A stretch of 64,000 nt of DNA, taken from positions 1 to 64,000 of the forward strand of contig NZ_JBFEFH010000002.1 of the NCBI RefSeq assembly GCF_040717455.1, given 5' to 3'. The stretch is from Tautonia sp040717455. GTDB lineage: Bacteria > Planctomycetota > Planctomycetia > Isosphaerales > Isosphaeraceae. Position numbers and translations under genes: made by a program. The notes under the pieces are model-generated. The model was not told the DNA's origin, ran no database searches, and saw only the letters and a program-made list of their open reading frames with translations. How positions within the stretch are numbered: position 1 is the stretch's first letter; every line of letters starts with the position of its first letter. This document shows positions 1-9,570 of the stretch, piece by piece.

Positions 1-204
1 CACCGGCCGATCGCACGGGATGACGCGATCCTGAGCCGCTCCGCGCCCGGCCGGCTCGCTCGAACCCCGCGCTGACGACCCTGGTACGAACTGAGCCGAC
101 GGTGGTAAGGTGGAAGGGTCGGACGACGTGCGCGGCCAGACACACCCTCGGCCGTCGCGGAAAGCACCAACCCTTGCGGACGAGCACCCACGGAGAGGGC
201 GACC

Positions 205-3030
205 ATGCGGCTTCGGATCTTCGTGTTCCTCATCATCGGAGTGGGTACCGGGTCTCTCGTCGGCGGGGCCTCCGCCCGGGCCGACGAGCTGGAAGAGGCC
301 CGCCGCGACTGGCAGACCGGCCGCTATGCAAGGGCCCTGGAACGGCTCGAGGCCCTCGAACCGGCCGACCCGGGCGAGGCCGCCCGGATCGCGCTGCAGA
401 AGGCCGATTGCCTGCGGAGCATGGGGCGCGTCGACGAGGCGGTCGAGGGCCTCGACGCTCGGGTGCAGGCGGCGGGCGAGGAGCCGGATGCCGAGGTGCT
501 CGGCATGCTCGCCGAGTTGCAGTTCCAGCGGGGACAGTGGGACGCGGCCGACGACCTCGTCGCCCGGGCGCTGGAGGCCGACACCTTGTGCCGGCGAGCC
601 CGGTGGGTCGCGGCCCTCCTGCACGACGCGAGGGGGGAAGCGAAGGAGGCGCTCGAGGCGTATCGCTGGTTCATCCGGGACTTCAACGCCCGCAACAAGG
701 AAGCCCGGCGCGACCCCGACGCCCTGATCCTCATCGGCCAGGCCGCCCAGCGCTACTACCGGGCCACGGCCCGGGGCGAAGACCTGGCGCAATCGCTCAA
801 CGACGTGATCAACGAACTGTATGAAGGCGCGTTGCGGGTCGACCCCCGCGCCTGGCAGGCAGCCTGGCTGCAAGGGGAACTGTTCTTCGACGGCTATCAG
901 CAGGGCAATGCCCGTCGCGAGCTGAACCGCGCCTTGCTCATCAACCCGAGCGCCGCCGAGGTCCTGGTGACGCTCGGCCGGATCGACCTGGACAACTACG
1001 CCCTGAGCGACGGCCGGTCGAAGGCCGAATCGGCGCTGGAGATCAACCCGTCGTACGCGCCCGCACTGGTCTTGCTGGCGGATCTGAACATCTCGGACGA
1101 GCGGTTCACCGACGCGCTGGAGGCGTCGAAGAAGGCGGTGGCGCTGAACCCGCGCGATCAGGACGCGCTGGCCCGCCTGGCGGCGTCGTATCAATTGCTG
1201 GTGCAGCCGATCGGCGTGGCGGCGGCCGAGGCGGCGGCGCTGCGCGATAACCCCCGGCCGGTGGCCTTCTACGAGGCATTGGGCGATCGCCTCGCCGACC
1301 GACGCAAGTACCATCCGGCCGAGCGGGCCTTCCTGGAGGCGATGGCGGCCGACCCCGCCGCGGCCGGGCCGAAGGTCGGGCTGGGGATGCTCTACATGCA
1401 GATCGGCCGCGAGCCCGAGGCCCGCGCCCTGTTCGACACGGCCTTCGACGCCGACCCGTTCAACGTCCGGGCCGACAACATGATGAAGGTGCTCGATCAC
1501 ATGGCCTCGTACGAGGCGATCGAGACCGATCATTACATCGTCCTGGTCGACCCGACGCAGGATCTCCTGCTCGGCCGGTACATGGCCGATTACCTGGAGA
1601 AGGTCCACCCTGAGCTGGTCGAGCGCTTCGGCTTCGAGCCGCCGGGGAAGACCTCGATCCAGATCATGAAGGATCACGAGAAGTTCAGCGGGCGGACGAC
1701 GGCCCTGCCGTTCATCCCGACGGTCGGCGCCTGCACCGGCAAGGTGGTGGCCCTGGCCAGCCCGGCGGCGACCCGGCAGGCGTTCAACTGGGCAAGGGTG
1801 CTCACGCACGAAGTCGCTCACGTGATCACCTTGCAACAGACGAATTTCAATATTCCCCACTGGTATACCGAGGCCCTGGCCGTCGAGAGCGAAGGGGGGC
1901 CCCGGCCGCAGGCCTGGAACAAAATCCTCGTCGATCGGGTGCCGAAGCGGGACCTGTTGGACCTGGAGACGATCAACCTCGGCTTCATCCGCCCGAGGGA
2001 GCCGGACGAGCGGCAACTGGCCTACTGCCAGGCCCAGCTTTATGCCCGATACATGGTCGAGCGGTTCGGGGAGGGGGCCCTGGCCGACCTCCTGGAAGCC
2101 TACCGCCTGGGCATGACGACCAAGGAGGCCGTCGAATCGACCTTCGGCGTGCCGGTCGAGGACTTCGAGGAGGGGTATCTCGCCCACCTCGACGCGGTGG
2201 TCGAGACGATCCGGACCCGGGTCGAGGACGAGGAATCGGTCTCCTTCTCCCGGCTCCTGCTCGACACCCGGAAGGAGCCCGAGAACGCCGAGCTGAACGC
2301 GAAGGTCGCCTACGAGTACTTCGCCCGGCGCGACTACAAGAGCGCCCGCCCTTATGCCGAGAAGGCGCTCGAACTGGAACCGCACCAGCCGCTCGCCTCC
2401 TACGTGATGGCCCGCGTGATGATGCTCATCGGCGACGAGGCGAAGGCCCTCGACCTGCTCCGCCCCGCCGTCGACGAGGACCGGCCGAACGAGCGCGTGG
2501 TGGACCTGCTGGCCGAGCTGACCATGAAGGACGGGGATCTGGAGGAGGCCGCCCGGCTCTACGAGCTGGCCCGCCGCGACGACCCCTTGAACTCGAAGTG
2601 GCTCGCCGGCCTGGCCCGCGTGCACCTGCGTCAAGGGGACGTGGACGCCTTCCTCGGTGACCTCGCCCGCCTGGCCGAGAACGACCCGGACGACCTGTCC
2701 GTCCGCAAGGTCCTGGCCGAGCGTCACCTGGCCCGAGAGGACTTCGAGCAGGCCGTCCGATGGGCCGAGGAATGCCTCTACATTGATGTCAACGACGTGA
2801 CCGCCCATGCGGTCCTGGGCGACGCCTACGCCGGGCTCGGCCGCCACGCCGAGGCCGCCCGCGAGTTCGAGGTCGCGCTCGGCCTCGAACCCGAGGACCC
2901 TGACGCCCTGAAGGCCAAGCGGGAGAAGGCGCTCGCCGCGGCGGGGATCGACGGTCCGGCCGAGTCTCCCGAGGGCGAAACCGAGGCTCCCGAGGGCGAA
3001 ACCGAGGTCTCCGGACCCGGTCAGAAATAG
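205..3030 (+). CDS. Exported TPR protein with gluzincin-type zinc peptidase domain
   Basis: A 941-residue protein. The N-terminus is a signal peptide (basic start, hydrophobic stretch, then a small-residue site near ASARA), so it should act outside the cytoplasm. Most of the chain is alanine- and leucine-rich helical repeats of TPR type, before and after a central domain. That domain has HEVAH at residues 535-539 and a downstream glutamate in WYTEALA (E556), the HExxH...E zinc site of MA-clan peptidases such as Peptidase_MA_2. The last 20 residues are acidic with a short SPEGETEAPEGETE repeat. The start at 205 is chosen because it gives the signal peptide and follows a GGAGAGG-like site. Its 3' end overlaps the convergent porin gene by 10 bp. 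Substrate unknown; a proteolytic role is inferred from the motif only. Confidence 0.85.
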   Translation: MRLRIFVFLIIGVGTGSLVGGASARADELEEARRDWQTGRYARALERLEALEPADPGEAARIALQKADCLRSMGRVDEAVEGLDARVQAAGEEPDAEVLGMLAELQFQRGQWDAADDLVARALEADTLCRRARWVAALLHDARGEAKEALEAYRWFIRDFNARNKEARRDPDALILIGQAAQRYYRATARGEDLAQSLNDVINELYEGALRVDPRAWQAAWLQGELFFDGYQQGNARRELNRALLINPSAAEVLVTLGRIDLDNYALSDGRSKAESALEINPSYAPALVLLADLNISDERFTDALEASKKAVALNPRDQDALARLAASYQLLVQPIGVAAAEAAALRDNPRPVAFYEALGDRLADRRKYHPAERAFLEAMAADPAAAGPKVGLGMLYMQIGREPEARALFDTAFDADPFNVRADNMMKVLDHMASYEAIETDHYIVLVDPTQDLLLGRYMADYLEKVHPELVERFGFEPPGKTSIQIMKDHEKFSGRTTALPFIPTVGACTGKVVALASPAATRQAFNWARVLTHEVAHVITLQQTNFNIPHWYTEALAVESEGGPRPQAWNKILVDRVPKRDLLDLETINLGFIRPREPDERQLAYCQAQLYARYMVERFGEGALADLLEAYRLGMTTKEAVESTFGVPVEDFEEGYLAHLDAVVETIRTRVEDEESVSFSRLLLDTRKEPENAELNAKVAYEYFARRDYKSARPYAEKALELEPHQPLASYVMARVMMLIGDEAKALDLLRPAVDEDRPNERVVDLLAELTMKDGDLEEAARLYELARRDDPLNSKWLAGLARVHLRQGDVDAFLGDLARLAENDPDDLSVRKVLAERHLAREDFEQAVRWAEECLYIDVNDVTAHAVLGDAYAGLGRHAEAAREFEVALGLEPEDPDALKAKREKALAAAGIDGPAESPEGETEAPEGETEVSGPGQK

Positions 3031-4724
3031 ACCTGGAACCGGAACCAGAAGAGGTCGCTGGTCAACTGGAGCTGCTCGAACGGCTCGGCCCGGAGCAGGA
3101 CCGGGCTGCCGAAGATGCTGTGCTGCCAGCCGGCGAAGACCTTGATGTACTGGGTCATGTACCAGTTCAGGCCCAGGTCGATCGAGGTCACTTCGTCGGT
3201 CCAGAGGTTCGGGTCGGCGAAGCCCCCGGTGAAGACCTCGTCGCCGACGTTGAGGTAGTTGTAGCGGAAGGCCAGTTCGAGCGCCCCGGGGCCCCGGCGG
3301 CCCCGGCGGAGGTCGAAGGGCCGCAGGGGCGCGACGACCCCTCGGCCCGTCACCTCCTCGCCGGTCAGGAAGTAGCCGGCGGCGACGTAGTAGCTCTGCA
3401 CCGGCGATCGGGTCCGCTCGAGCGGGGTCTGGGCGAAGGCATAGGTCTCGTAGCCGCTCTGCCACTCGCCGATCAGCGAGAGCTGGCGGTAGTACCAGGC
3501 CATGTGCAGCGACCAGAGGGCCCGTTCGCCGGATTCGAGCACCCCGTCGTTGAAGATGAGGAAGGGGGTGCCGATGGCCGCGTTGGCGGAGGTCGGCACG
3601 TTCAGGCGGAGGACGCGCGGGACCCTCGGCTCGACCTGGTGCCCGGCGTTGAGCGACCCGCCGATGCTGAAGTTCTGCAAGGCTTGCGAGTCGGTGAAGG
3701 CGAACGGCCGGGTGTTGAGGTAGGCGGCCACGTCCTTGCCGTTGTCGGAGTCGATGAAGGCGTTCCGGCTGCCGTTGAAGATGCCGGCGGCGTACTCGAT
3801 GCGCTTGTCCAGGAAGCTGCCCCAGGCCATCACGCCCACGTCTCGGTTCAGGCCGAAGTTGTTGAAGAACTGCGACCGCTCGGGGGTGATCAGGCCGTTG
3901 ATGGGGAGCGAGTAGAATTCATAGGTGAACGGCGTCTTGTAGCGCCCGACCCGGACCTGAAACCGGTCGTCGAACCGGATGTTGAGGAAGGCGTCGAGCA
4001 GGTTCAGGTTGTCGAAGCCCTGGTTGATGGCCACGTAATACTCGAACGGCCGGGTGAGCTGCCCATTGAAGATGAACCACTGCCGGGGGACGCCGAAGGT
4101 GTCCCTCGAATAGACCTGCCCGCCTTGCTGGTAGAAGCGGCCATCGACCTGGGTCAGGTTGTGGAACTGGATGACGTACTCATCATCTTCGGAGCTGATC
4201 TGGAACCCCGGCCCGAACTTCGTCTTGCCGCCGAGGTTCAGGGGAGGGGCCGGCATGTCGGCCATCGACGCCCCCGGATAGCCGGGCGGCATGAGCGATC
4301 GGCCCTGCGCATCGGTCCCCGACCCCGGGCCGGACAGGGGACCGGGGGGAGCCCCGCCGAAGCCGGCCGGCGGGCCTCCGGGCAGGACCGACGAGAACGA
4401 CGCCGTGCCGCTCGGGGCAGGGGCCTGGGCGGGGATCACCGCGTCGTCGCCCGGCCTGGCCCCTTGCAGCTCGATCAAGCACTCTTCCAGGTCCTGCTGG
4501 CGCGAGAGGCTGGCCCGGACCAGGTCTTGCAGTTCCGCGACCTGGGCCTGCAACTCCGCGATCGACGGCTCCGAGGCGGCCGGGGCCGATTCGACCGGCG
4601 GCACGCCCAACGCCGGAGCCGATGGCTCCTGGGCGTCGACGGGGCAGGAAGCGATCCCGATGGGGATGAGGCTCAGGATGATGCCCCGGCCAATCGTGCC
4701 AGGAGCGGCAATCCCCCCGGTCAT
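3021..4724 (-). CDS. Phosphate-selective-type (O/P) outer-membrane porin
   Basis: A 567-residue exported protein: hydrophobic leader, a short coiled coil (about residues 54-86, heptads around ELQAQVAELQDLV), a proline/glycine-rich linker to about residue 150, then a long beta-rich barrel domain ending in an aromatic residue (FRFQVYF), typical of outer-membrane barrels. Segments such as GRYKTPFTYEFYSLP, NNFGLNRDVGVMAWG and YAAGIFNGSRN match the Porin_O_P family. The coiled coil plus barrel layout resembles porins anchored through an N-terminal helical bundle. Predicted role: passive uptake of small anions or oligosaccharides through the outer membrane. It converges on the TPR peptidase gene with a 10-bp overlap, and its start codon shares ATGA with an upstream reading frame that carries a porin remnant. 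Confidence 0.87.
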   Translation of the reverse strand: MTGGIAAPGTIGRGIILSLIPIGIASCPVDAQEPSAPALGVPPVESAPAASEPSIAELQAQVAELQDLVRASLSRQQDLEECLIELQGARPGDDAVIPAQAPAPSGTASFSSVLPGGPPAGFGGAPPGPLSGPGSGTDAQGRSLMPPGYPGASMADMPAPPLNLGGKTKFGPGFQISSEDDEYVIQFHNLTQVDGRFYQQGGQVYSRDTFGVPRQWFIFNGQLTRPFEYYVAINQGFDNLNLLDAFLNIRFDDRFQVRVGRYKTPFTYEFYSLPINGLITPERSQFFNNFGLNRDVGVMAWGSFLDKRIEYAAGIFNGSRNAFIDSDNGKDVAAYLNTRPFAFTDSQALQNFSIGGSLNAGHQVEPRVPRVLRLNVPTSANAAIGTPFLIFNDGVLESGERALWSLHMAWYYRQLSLIGEWQSGYETYAFAQTPLERTRSPVQSYYVAAGYFLTGEEVTGRGVVAPLRPFDLRRGRRGPGALELAFRYNYLNVGDEVFTGGFADPNLWTDEVTSIDLGLNWYMTQYIKVFAGWQHSIFGSPVLLRAEPFEQLQLTSDLFWFRFQVYF

Positions 4725-4849
4725 GCGCGGCCCTCATCCCTGCGAGTGCGATGCGAGGCCCCGGCCGGGCCTCGCATCGGGGCCGCCGGCGCCGGACATA
4801 CCCCCATGATCGGCACATCCGGCCCGACACTCCAAAAACACTCCAATAA

Positions 4850-4999
4850 AATGTCCATCACGCCGAGGGACGTGTGCCCGAGCGGGAAGAGCTGGTTGAA
4901 GGTCTCGATGTCCCCCGCCCCCGGCCGGCGGTTGCCCGAGGCGTGGTCGAATGAGGCCATGAACATCGGTCTGAACGGCAGTCGGGCGATTCTCCGCCC
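4850..4999 (-). pseudogene. Remnant of an alginate-export-type outer-membrane porin
   Basis: On the minus strand this stretch encodes RPMFMASFDHASGN followed by ETFNQLFPLGHTSLGVMDI. The D-x-ASG ... TFNQLFPxGH...G-x-xD pattern is the conserved C-terminal part of alginate-export family porins (PF13372). Similarity stops abruptly at DI, where the frame runs into unrelated sequence, and nothing upstream resembles the rest of a barrel. It lies immediately upstream of, and in the same direction as, the intact porin gene. I read it as a deletion remnant; a very short expressed peptide cannot be excluded. The frame continues to a TGA overlapping the porin ATG, which may be coincidence. Confidence 0.6.
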
Positions 5000-5478
5000 G
5001 AACCCGGCCGACACCGCCCCGGCATTGCGGGGCATGCCCTGATGGAAGCCGAGCCGGTACGCGAGCAGGGCCATCCCCAGAGCCGCCACCGTTGACCTCG
5101 GGCTCACTCGCCGCCGAAGCATGCCCGAATCCCCTCCCTTCGATGGCCACGATGGACCGACACGGCCACCGGCACCGGCACCGGCACCGACCCGAGCGAT
5201 CCCCCTTATCGACACGAGCCGCCGCCTCGCCCCAATCGGCTCGATCGCAGGGCCGCGCGCGAATCCCCGATCGACCAGCCCTTCGACACCAGGACCGGCA
5301 AGACCATCACAGGCCGATCACCGGGCCAAACCGGCCGCGATCCGGCCCGATCGGGCGGCGAGGGCGTGCCGATCTTGGAGGACGTGTGGTCCTTCGGAGA
5401 CGGCGCGTCGTCTCGTTCGACGAGCGTGGCCGGAGGCTGCGAGCACGCACCCGACCAATTCACGGAGGAAGCGGGACG

Positions 5479-6420
5479 ATGAACACGCGAGGCAACAGGA
5501 CGGGTCGGCCGGCTCGACGATCGTACCGACCGGCCATCGGCGACGCGCTCGAATCGCGGCAACTCATGTCCACCCTGACCCCGGGCGCCCGCTTCCTGCA
5601 GCAGCGGGCCCTGCTCGCGCAGCAACTGGGCATCGGCACCCGGGGGGCTGTCCAGCGCTTCGTGACCGCGGCCGGCAGCGCCGTGACCGTCACCGACACC
5701 GACGGCGAGCGCTACCGCGTGCAGCTGACCGGCGAGGGGGCCGTGACCTCGACCTCGCTGCCCGACGGCCGGATCGGCCTGGTCGTGCGGGGGACGAACA
5801 CGCTGAGCCAGCTCGACATCGTCCCGCTGACCCGGGTCCGGGTGCCCCGCGGGGCCCACACGTTCGGGCCGTTCAAGGCGTTCGGCGACGGGATGCTGAA
5901 CGTCGGGCTGCTCGACGTGTACGGCCCGATCAACGGCATCTTCGGCTACAACACGGCCAAGCTCAGCGGCCCGATGATCGTCCGGGGCGACGCCACCGTC
6001 GACCGGATCGCGCTGGCCGAGATGGAGCCGGGGGCCGCGATCAACGTGGCGGGCACCCTGAACCAGCTCGAGATCCTCCGCACGGCCCACCTGGCGGGGC
6101 CGGACACGGGCATCCGCACCGGCCTCGACCTGAACGTCCTGAACGTCGGCGGCTACCTGACGATGACCGACGGCGCGAGCGTCGAGATCGGCCGCGACCT
6201 GGGCCTGATCGACCAGCCGGCCTCGGGCACCGGCCTCGGCGGCCGGGGGGCCCGGATCGACGGCGGCGTGCTGGTCGACGTCGGCAGCGTCTTCCGGATC
6301 AACCGGTCGCTGGCCGGGCCGTTCCTCGACCTGGGCGACTTCGTCGGCACGAGCCGGTTCTCGGTCGCGAACCCGTTCCCGCCCGACCGCTTCCTGGTCG
6401 TCGGCAACGCGATCCCCTGA
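5479..6420 (+). CDS. Exported LE-R-LL-motif protein, probable beta-helix
   Basis: A 313-residue protein. It begins with a basic stretch (MNTRGNRTGRPARRSYRP) followed by ALESRQLMS at about residues 22-30, a variant of the LEPRxLL motif seen at the start of many planctomycete and some proteobacterial surface proteins, in place of a classic hydrophobic signal. The body is rich in glycine, valine and isoleucine with short repeating strands (GPMIVRGDATVDRI, GTLNQLEIL, GGYLTMTDGASVEIG), consistent with a small right-handed beta-helix or bactofilin-like fold (inference). The start at 5479 follows GGAGG at about 5464. No catalytic motif seen. Two other genes in the window carry the same motif. Confidence 0.75.
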   Translation: MNTRGNRTGRPARRSYRPAIGDALESRQLMSTLTPGARFLQQRALLAQQLGIGTRGAVQRFVTAAGSAVTVTDTDGERYRVQLTGEGAVTSTSLPDGRIGLVVRGTNTLSQLDIVPLTRVRVPRGAHTFGPFKAFGDGMLNVGLLDVYGPINGIFGYNTAKLSGPMIVRGDATVDRIALAEMEPGAAINVAGTLNQLEILRTAHLAGPDTGIRTGLDLNVLNVGGYLTMTDGASVEIGRDLGLIDQPASGTGLGGRGARIDGGVLVDVGSVFRINRSLAGPFLDLGDFVGTSRFSVANPFPPDRFLVVGNAIP

Positions 6421-6513
6421 TCGAGGGCGTGTTTGAACCTTCCCGGGCCGACCACGGCAATGGCCGGTCCGGGTCTGGCAATTCCCGGCCCCGCCCTTTA
6501 ACATTGTGCTGTG

Positions 6514-6837
6514 ATGAGCGAATCTTCCGCCGGAGGGATGACGCTCGGCGCGTTGCAGCGTCGGATCGCCTCGCTCTACGGGGCCAAGGATGCCGCGCGC
6601 GGCGACGCCGCGACGTTCCTCTGGCTGACCGCCGAGTTCGGCGAGCTGGCCGAGGCGCTTCGCAGCGGCAGCGACGAGGATCTCGCCCTGGAGATGGCCG
6701 ATGTGCTCGCCTGGCTGGCGACCCTGGCCAATCTCCGAGGGATCGACCTCGACGCCGCGGTCCGACGCAAGTACGGCCAGGGCTGCCCCGGTTGCGGCGC
6801 CGACCCGTGCCGGTGCGACCCGTCGGAGAAGCCCTGA
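6514..6837 (+). CDS. MazG-like nucleoside triphosphate pyrophosphohydrolase
   Basis: A 107-residue cytoplasmic protein of the all-alpha NTP pyrophosphohydrolase superfamily. The Mg-binding signature is complete: EFGE (E41, E44) and, 16 residues later, EMAD (E60, D63). Such enzymes hydrolyse (d)NTPs to monophosphates and pyrophosphate, for nucleotide-pool cleaning or stress control. The C-terminal tail has four cysteines (C91, C94, C99, C101 in CPGCGADPCRC), a likely structural metal site. ATG at 6514 is preferred; a GTG directly in front (6511) is also in frame. It stands alone between two exported-protein genes. Substrate not deducible. Confidence 0.85.
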   Translation: MSESSAGGMTLGALQRRIASLYGAKDAARGDAATFLWLTAEFGELAEALRSGSDEDLALEMADVLAWLATLANLRGIDLDAAVRRKYGQGCPGCGADPCRCDPSEKP

Positions 6838-7156
6838 GACGCCGACTCCCCCCGACTCGATCGCTCCTTCGCTCTCGCCTCCGTCCCCGGGGGGATTCGT
6901 CCCCCGGGCAAGAGATTCGATCTGATCTCATTCGATTCGATTCGATTCGATCTGGTTCACCTCGACGCTCGGAATGCCCCTTGGACGCCCCGACGACGCC
7001 ACCGCGAGCCCGGCCCGGTTCCCAAGCCCAGAGGGCCGCGGTCGTTGCGTGTCGGAGAGCGGGGGCCGGGCGGGGGCCGAACGGCGTCTCATCTCATCAT
7101 CCCCAGATCCGCCCGAACCCGCCCCAGGTGACATGCAGCGACCGCGGAGAGGCACC
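6838..7156. other. Intergenic stretch with short simple repeat
   Basis: Between the MazG-like gene and the next exported protein. It contains a small ATTCG tandem tract (see 6930-6950) but no convincing gene, RNA or hairpin. The 5' portion of the frame reading into the next gene is low-complexity and is considered untranslated. Confidence 0.5.
6930..6950. repeat. Tandem pentamer repeat (ATTCG)4
   Basis: Four perfect copies of ATTCG in a row, with related AGATTCGATCTGATC just before it. It lies in the leader region of the gene starting at 7157. Copy number of such tracts may vary between strains; a function is not evident. Confidence 0.8.
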
Positions 7157-9436
7157 ATGAGGTCATCGTTCCGAGTCCGCCCGATGCTGGCGGCCCTGGT
7201 CGCGCTGGCGGCTCTGGCCGGGCTGGAGCGAGGGGGCCGCACGGCCGTCGCCCGGCAATCCGAGCCGCCCGTGACGATCGAGAACATCCGGGTCGGCCTG
7301 GCCGAAGACCGGGCCGACCAGGCGTACAAGATCGGCACCTGGACGCCGGTTCGCGTCGATTTGCAGGGCGGCCCCGAGCGGTTCGTCGGCGAGCTCCGGG
7401 TGATCGTGCCCGACGACGGCGGCGTGCCGACGACCGTCCGGCGGCGGGTCGAGGTCCCGGCCCGATCGCCCGCCTCGTTCTCGACCTACGTCCGCCCCGG
7501 CGACACGGCCGTGACCTTCCGGGTCGAGGCCCGCGACGAGTCGGGCCGGCTCCTCGCGGTCGAGACCGAGGACAACGTCTCCTGGCTCGACCCCGAGCAG
7601 ATCGTCCTGGCGGTCATCGGCAATCCGGGCGGCGTCGAGCTGCTGCCGAGCATGGCCGAGTTCCGCTCGACCGACCCGTTGCAGGACGCCCGGCTGATCG
7701 TGGCTCGCCTCCGCGTCCCCGAGGGCATTCCTGACCGCTGGTACGGCTACGACGCGGTCGAGGCCCTGGTGCTCGACCTGAACGACCCCGGGACGCTCGA
7801 AGGCCTGCAGGATTTCCGCAGCCAGCCGCTGTTGCAGTGGGTCCGCAACGGCGGCCATCTCGTGCTGGCCGGCGGCTTCGCCCGCTGGCAAACGGTGTCG
7901 GATCCCGATAGCGTGCTGGCCGGGGTGCTGCCCGCCTTGCCCGCCGAGCGCACCGAGACGGCCGACCTGGGCACGGTCGAGTCGTTCGTCGGCTCGAATG
8001 CGCCGATCACCACGCCCGAGCGGCCCGTCTCGGTCACGAGCTTCGAGCCGGTCTCGGGCCGAGGGGCGCGCGTCCTCCTCGACGGCCGATCGGTCGGCGG
8101 CCCGGTGATCGTCCGGGGCCCTTACGGCCTCGGCCGCGTCACGGTGGTCGGCCTGAGCGTCGACGAACGCCCCTTCACCGAATGGCGCGACCGCGACGCC
8201 TTCTGGGCCCGCGTGCTCGACCTCGGCGGCCGGGAGGCGTTGCTCAGCGAGTCGAATACCTCGGGCGCCTTCTACTCGGGAGAGGTCCGCGACCTGTCGA
8301 GCTACCTGCACCGCTCGCTCGAACAGTTCCAGGGGGTCCGGCTCGTCCCGTTCGGCTGGGTCGCGGCCTTCGTCTTCGTCTACATCCTGCTGATCGGCCC
8401 CGGCGATTACTTCTTCCTGAAGCGGGTCCTCAAGCGGATGGAGCTGACCTGGATCACCTTCCCGGCGATCGTGGTGGCCGTCAGCCTGATCGCCTACGCC
8501 ACGGCCTACGCGGTGAAGGGGACCGACCTGCGGATCAACCGGGTCGACGTGGTCGACATCGACCAGGGGTTCGGCGACGGCGGCCGCTACCTCGCCCGGG
8601 GGACGAGCTTCGCCACCCTGTTCAGCCCCCAGAACCGCGACTACGACGTGACCGTCCTGCCCCTGCCGATCGACACCGAAGGCCCCGACGCGGCCGAACC
8701 GGTGCCCCCGAGCCAGGTCGACGAGGTCATCACCACCTGGTTCGGCACGGCCGAGCGCACCTTCGGCGGCATGGGGAACACCGGGGGGATGGCCCTGACC
8801 AGCGCCGGCTATTCCTACCAGTCGCCGAACGACCCGATGTCCAGCGCCCCGCCCTCCGGCCTGGCCGGGGTCCGGGTGCCGATCTGGACGACCCGGGCGT
8901 TCATGGGGACCTGGTTCGACGACATGCCCGCGGCCCTCGACGCCGAGCTGACCGACCTGGGCGGCAATCGGCTCGACGGCACGATCACCAACCGCCTCGG
9001 CCGGACGATGAATCAGGTGCTCATCGCCTACGCCGGCGACGTCTACCTGTTCGACCAGCCGATCGCCCCCGGCGAGACCGTCCGGATCGCCTCGGCCAGC
9101 AACCGGAACCTGACCGGATACCTCGACCAGATCGCCCGGGGCTTCAACCAGATCTACACCTACAACCCCGACGCCGCGGTCACGGTCTCCCGGGCCGACC
9201 TGATCCGGTCGCTCAGCTTCGCCCGGTCGAGCCGCCGCCAGCGCGGGCAGAAGTCGAACCTGGTGCTCGGCCACCTCGACCTCTCGGCCCAGCTCGACCT
9301 GGGGCGGCCGATCCTCCTGGCCGAACTCGACGGCCCGTCGTCGGCCCTGGTGCTCGACGGCGAGGAACCGACGACCGCCACGCAGGAGCGATCGACCGTC
9401 CTCCGCGTCCTGCTGCCGAGCCCGCTGGACGACTAA
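7157..9436 (+). CDS. Membrane-anchored exported protein of unknown function, next to ABC ATPase
   Basis: A 759-residue protein. The start at 7157 is chosen because GGAGAGG lies just upstream and the product then opens with a signal peptide (basic MRSSFRVRP, then an Ala/Leu-rich core). Residues 30-390 form an extracytoplasmic region that includes QWVRNGGHLVLAGGF, which resembles the glutamine-amidotransferase-like fold of GldG/DUF4350-type proteins but with no visible catalytic triad. Two membrane helices follow at about residues 395-412 and 433-455, then a second soluble region rich in aspartate, proline and arginine. An ABC-2-type ATPase gene begins 134 bp downstream in the same direction, suggesting a shared envelope transport or gliding-like machine (inference). 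Family name not certain. Confidence 0.78.
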   Translation: MRSSFRVRPMLAALVALAALAGLERGGRTAVARQSEPPVTIENIRVGLAEDRADQAYKIGTWTPVRVDLQGGPERFVGELRVIVPDDGGVPTTVRRRVEVPARSPASFSTYVRPGDTAVTFRVEARDESGRLLAVETEDNVSWLDPEQIVLAVIGNPGGVELLPSMAEFRSTDPLQDARLIVARLRVPEGIPDRWYGYDAVEALVLDLNDPGTLEGLQDFRSQPLLQWVRNGGHLVLAGGFARWQTVSDPDSVLAGVLPALPAERTETADLGTVESFVGSNAPITTPERPVSVTSFEPVSGRGARVLLDGRSVGGPVIVRGPYGLGRVTVVGLSVDERPFTEWRDRDAFWARVLDLGGREALLSESNTSGAFYSGEVRDLSSYLHRSLEQFQGVRLVPFGWVAAFVFVYILLIGPGDYFFLKRVLKRMELTWITFPAIVVAVSLIAYATAYAVKGTDLRINRVDVVDIDQGFGDGGRYLARGTSFATLFSPQNRDYDVTVLPLPIDTEGPDAAEPVPPSQVDEVITTWFGTAERTFGGMGNTGGMALTSAGYSYQSPNDPMSSAPPSGLAGVRVPIWTTRAFMGTWFDDMPAALDAELTDLGGNRLDGTITNRLGRTMNQVLIAYAGDVYLFDQPIAPGETVRIASASNRNLTGYLDQIARGFNQIYTYNPDAAVTVSRADLIRSLSFARSSRRQRGQKSNLVLGHLDLSAQLDLGRPILLAELDGPSSALVLDGEEPTTATQERSTVLRVLLPSPLDD

Positions 9437-9570
9437 GCGCGGCTCAGCCCGTCTCGGCCCCTTGTCCTTCTTGATTTGAACAGCGTCTCGCCCTCGGTCG
9501 GAATGATCGATCCGACCCGATTTCGAAAGCCCACAACTCAACGCCCCACCTCGTCTGAGAGGCCCCGCCG

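Noticed and set aside
1..75. Open frame from base 1 to TGA at 73-75 that could be the end of an upstream gene
   Set aside because: Only 24 codons are visible, with no family similarity; the frame cannot be separated from chance.
5092..5478. N-terminal extension of the LE-R-LL protein
   Set aside because: Arg/His/Pro-rich low-complexity sequence; the good ribosome-binding site and basic start at 5479 fit better.
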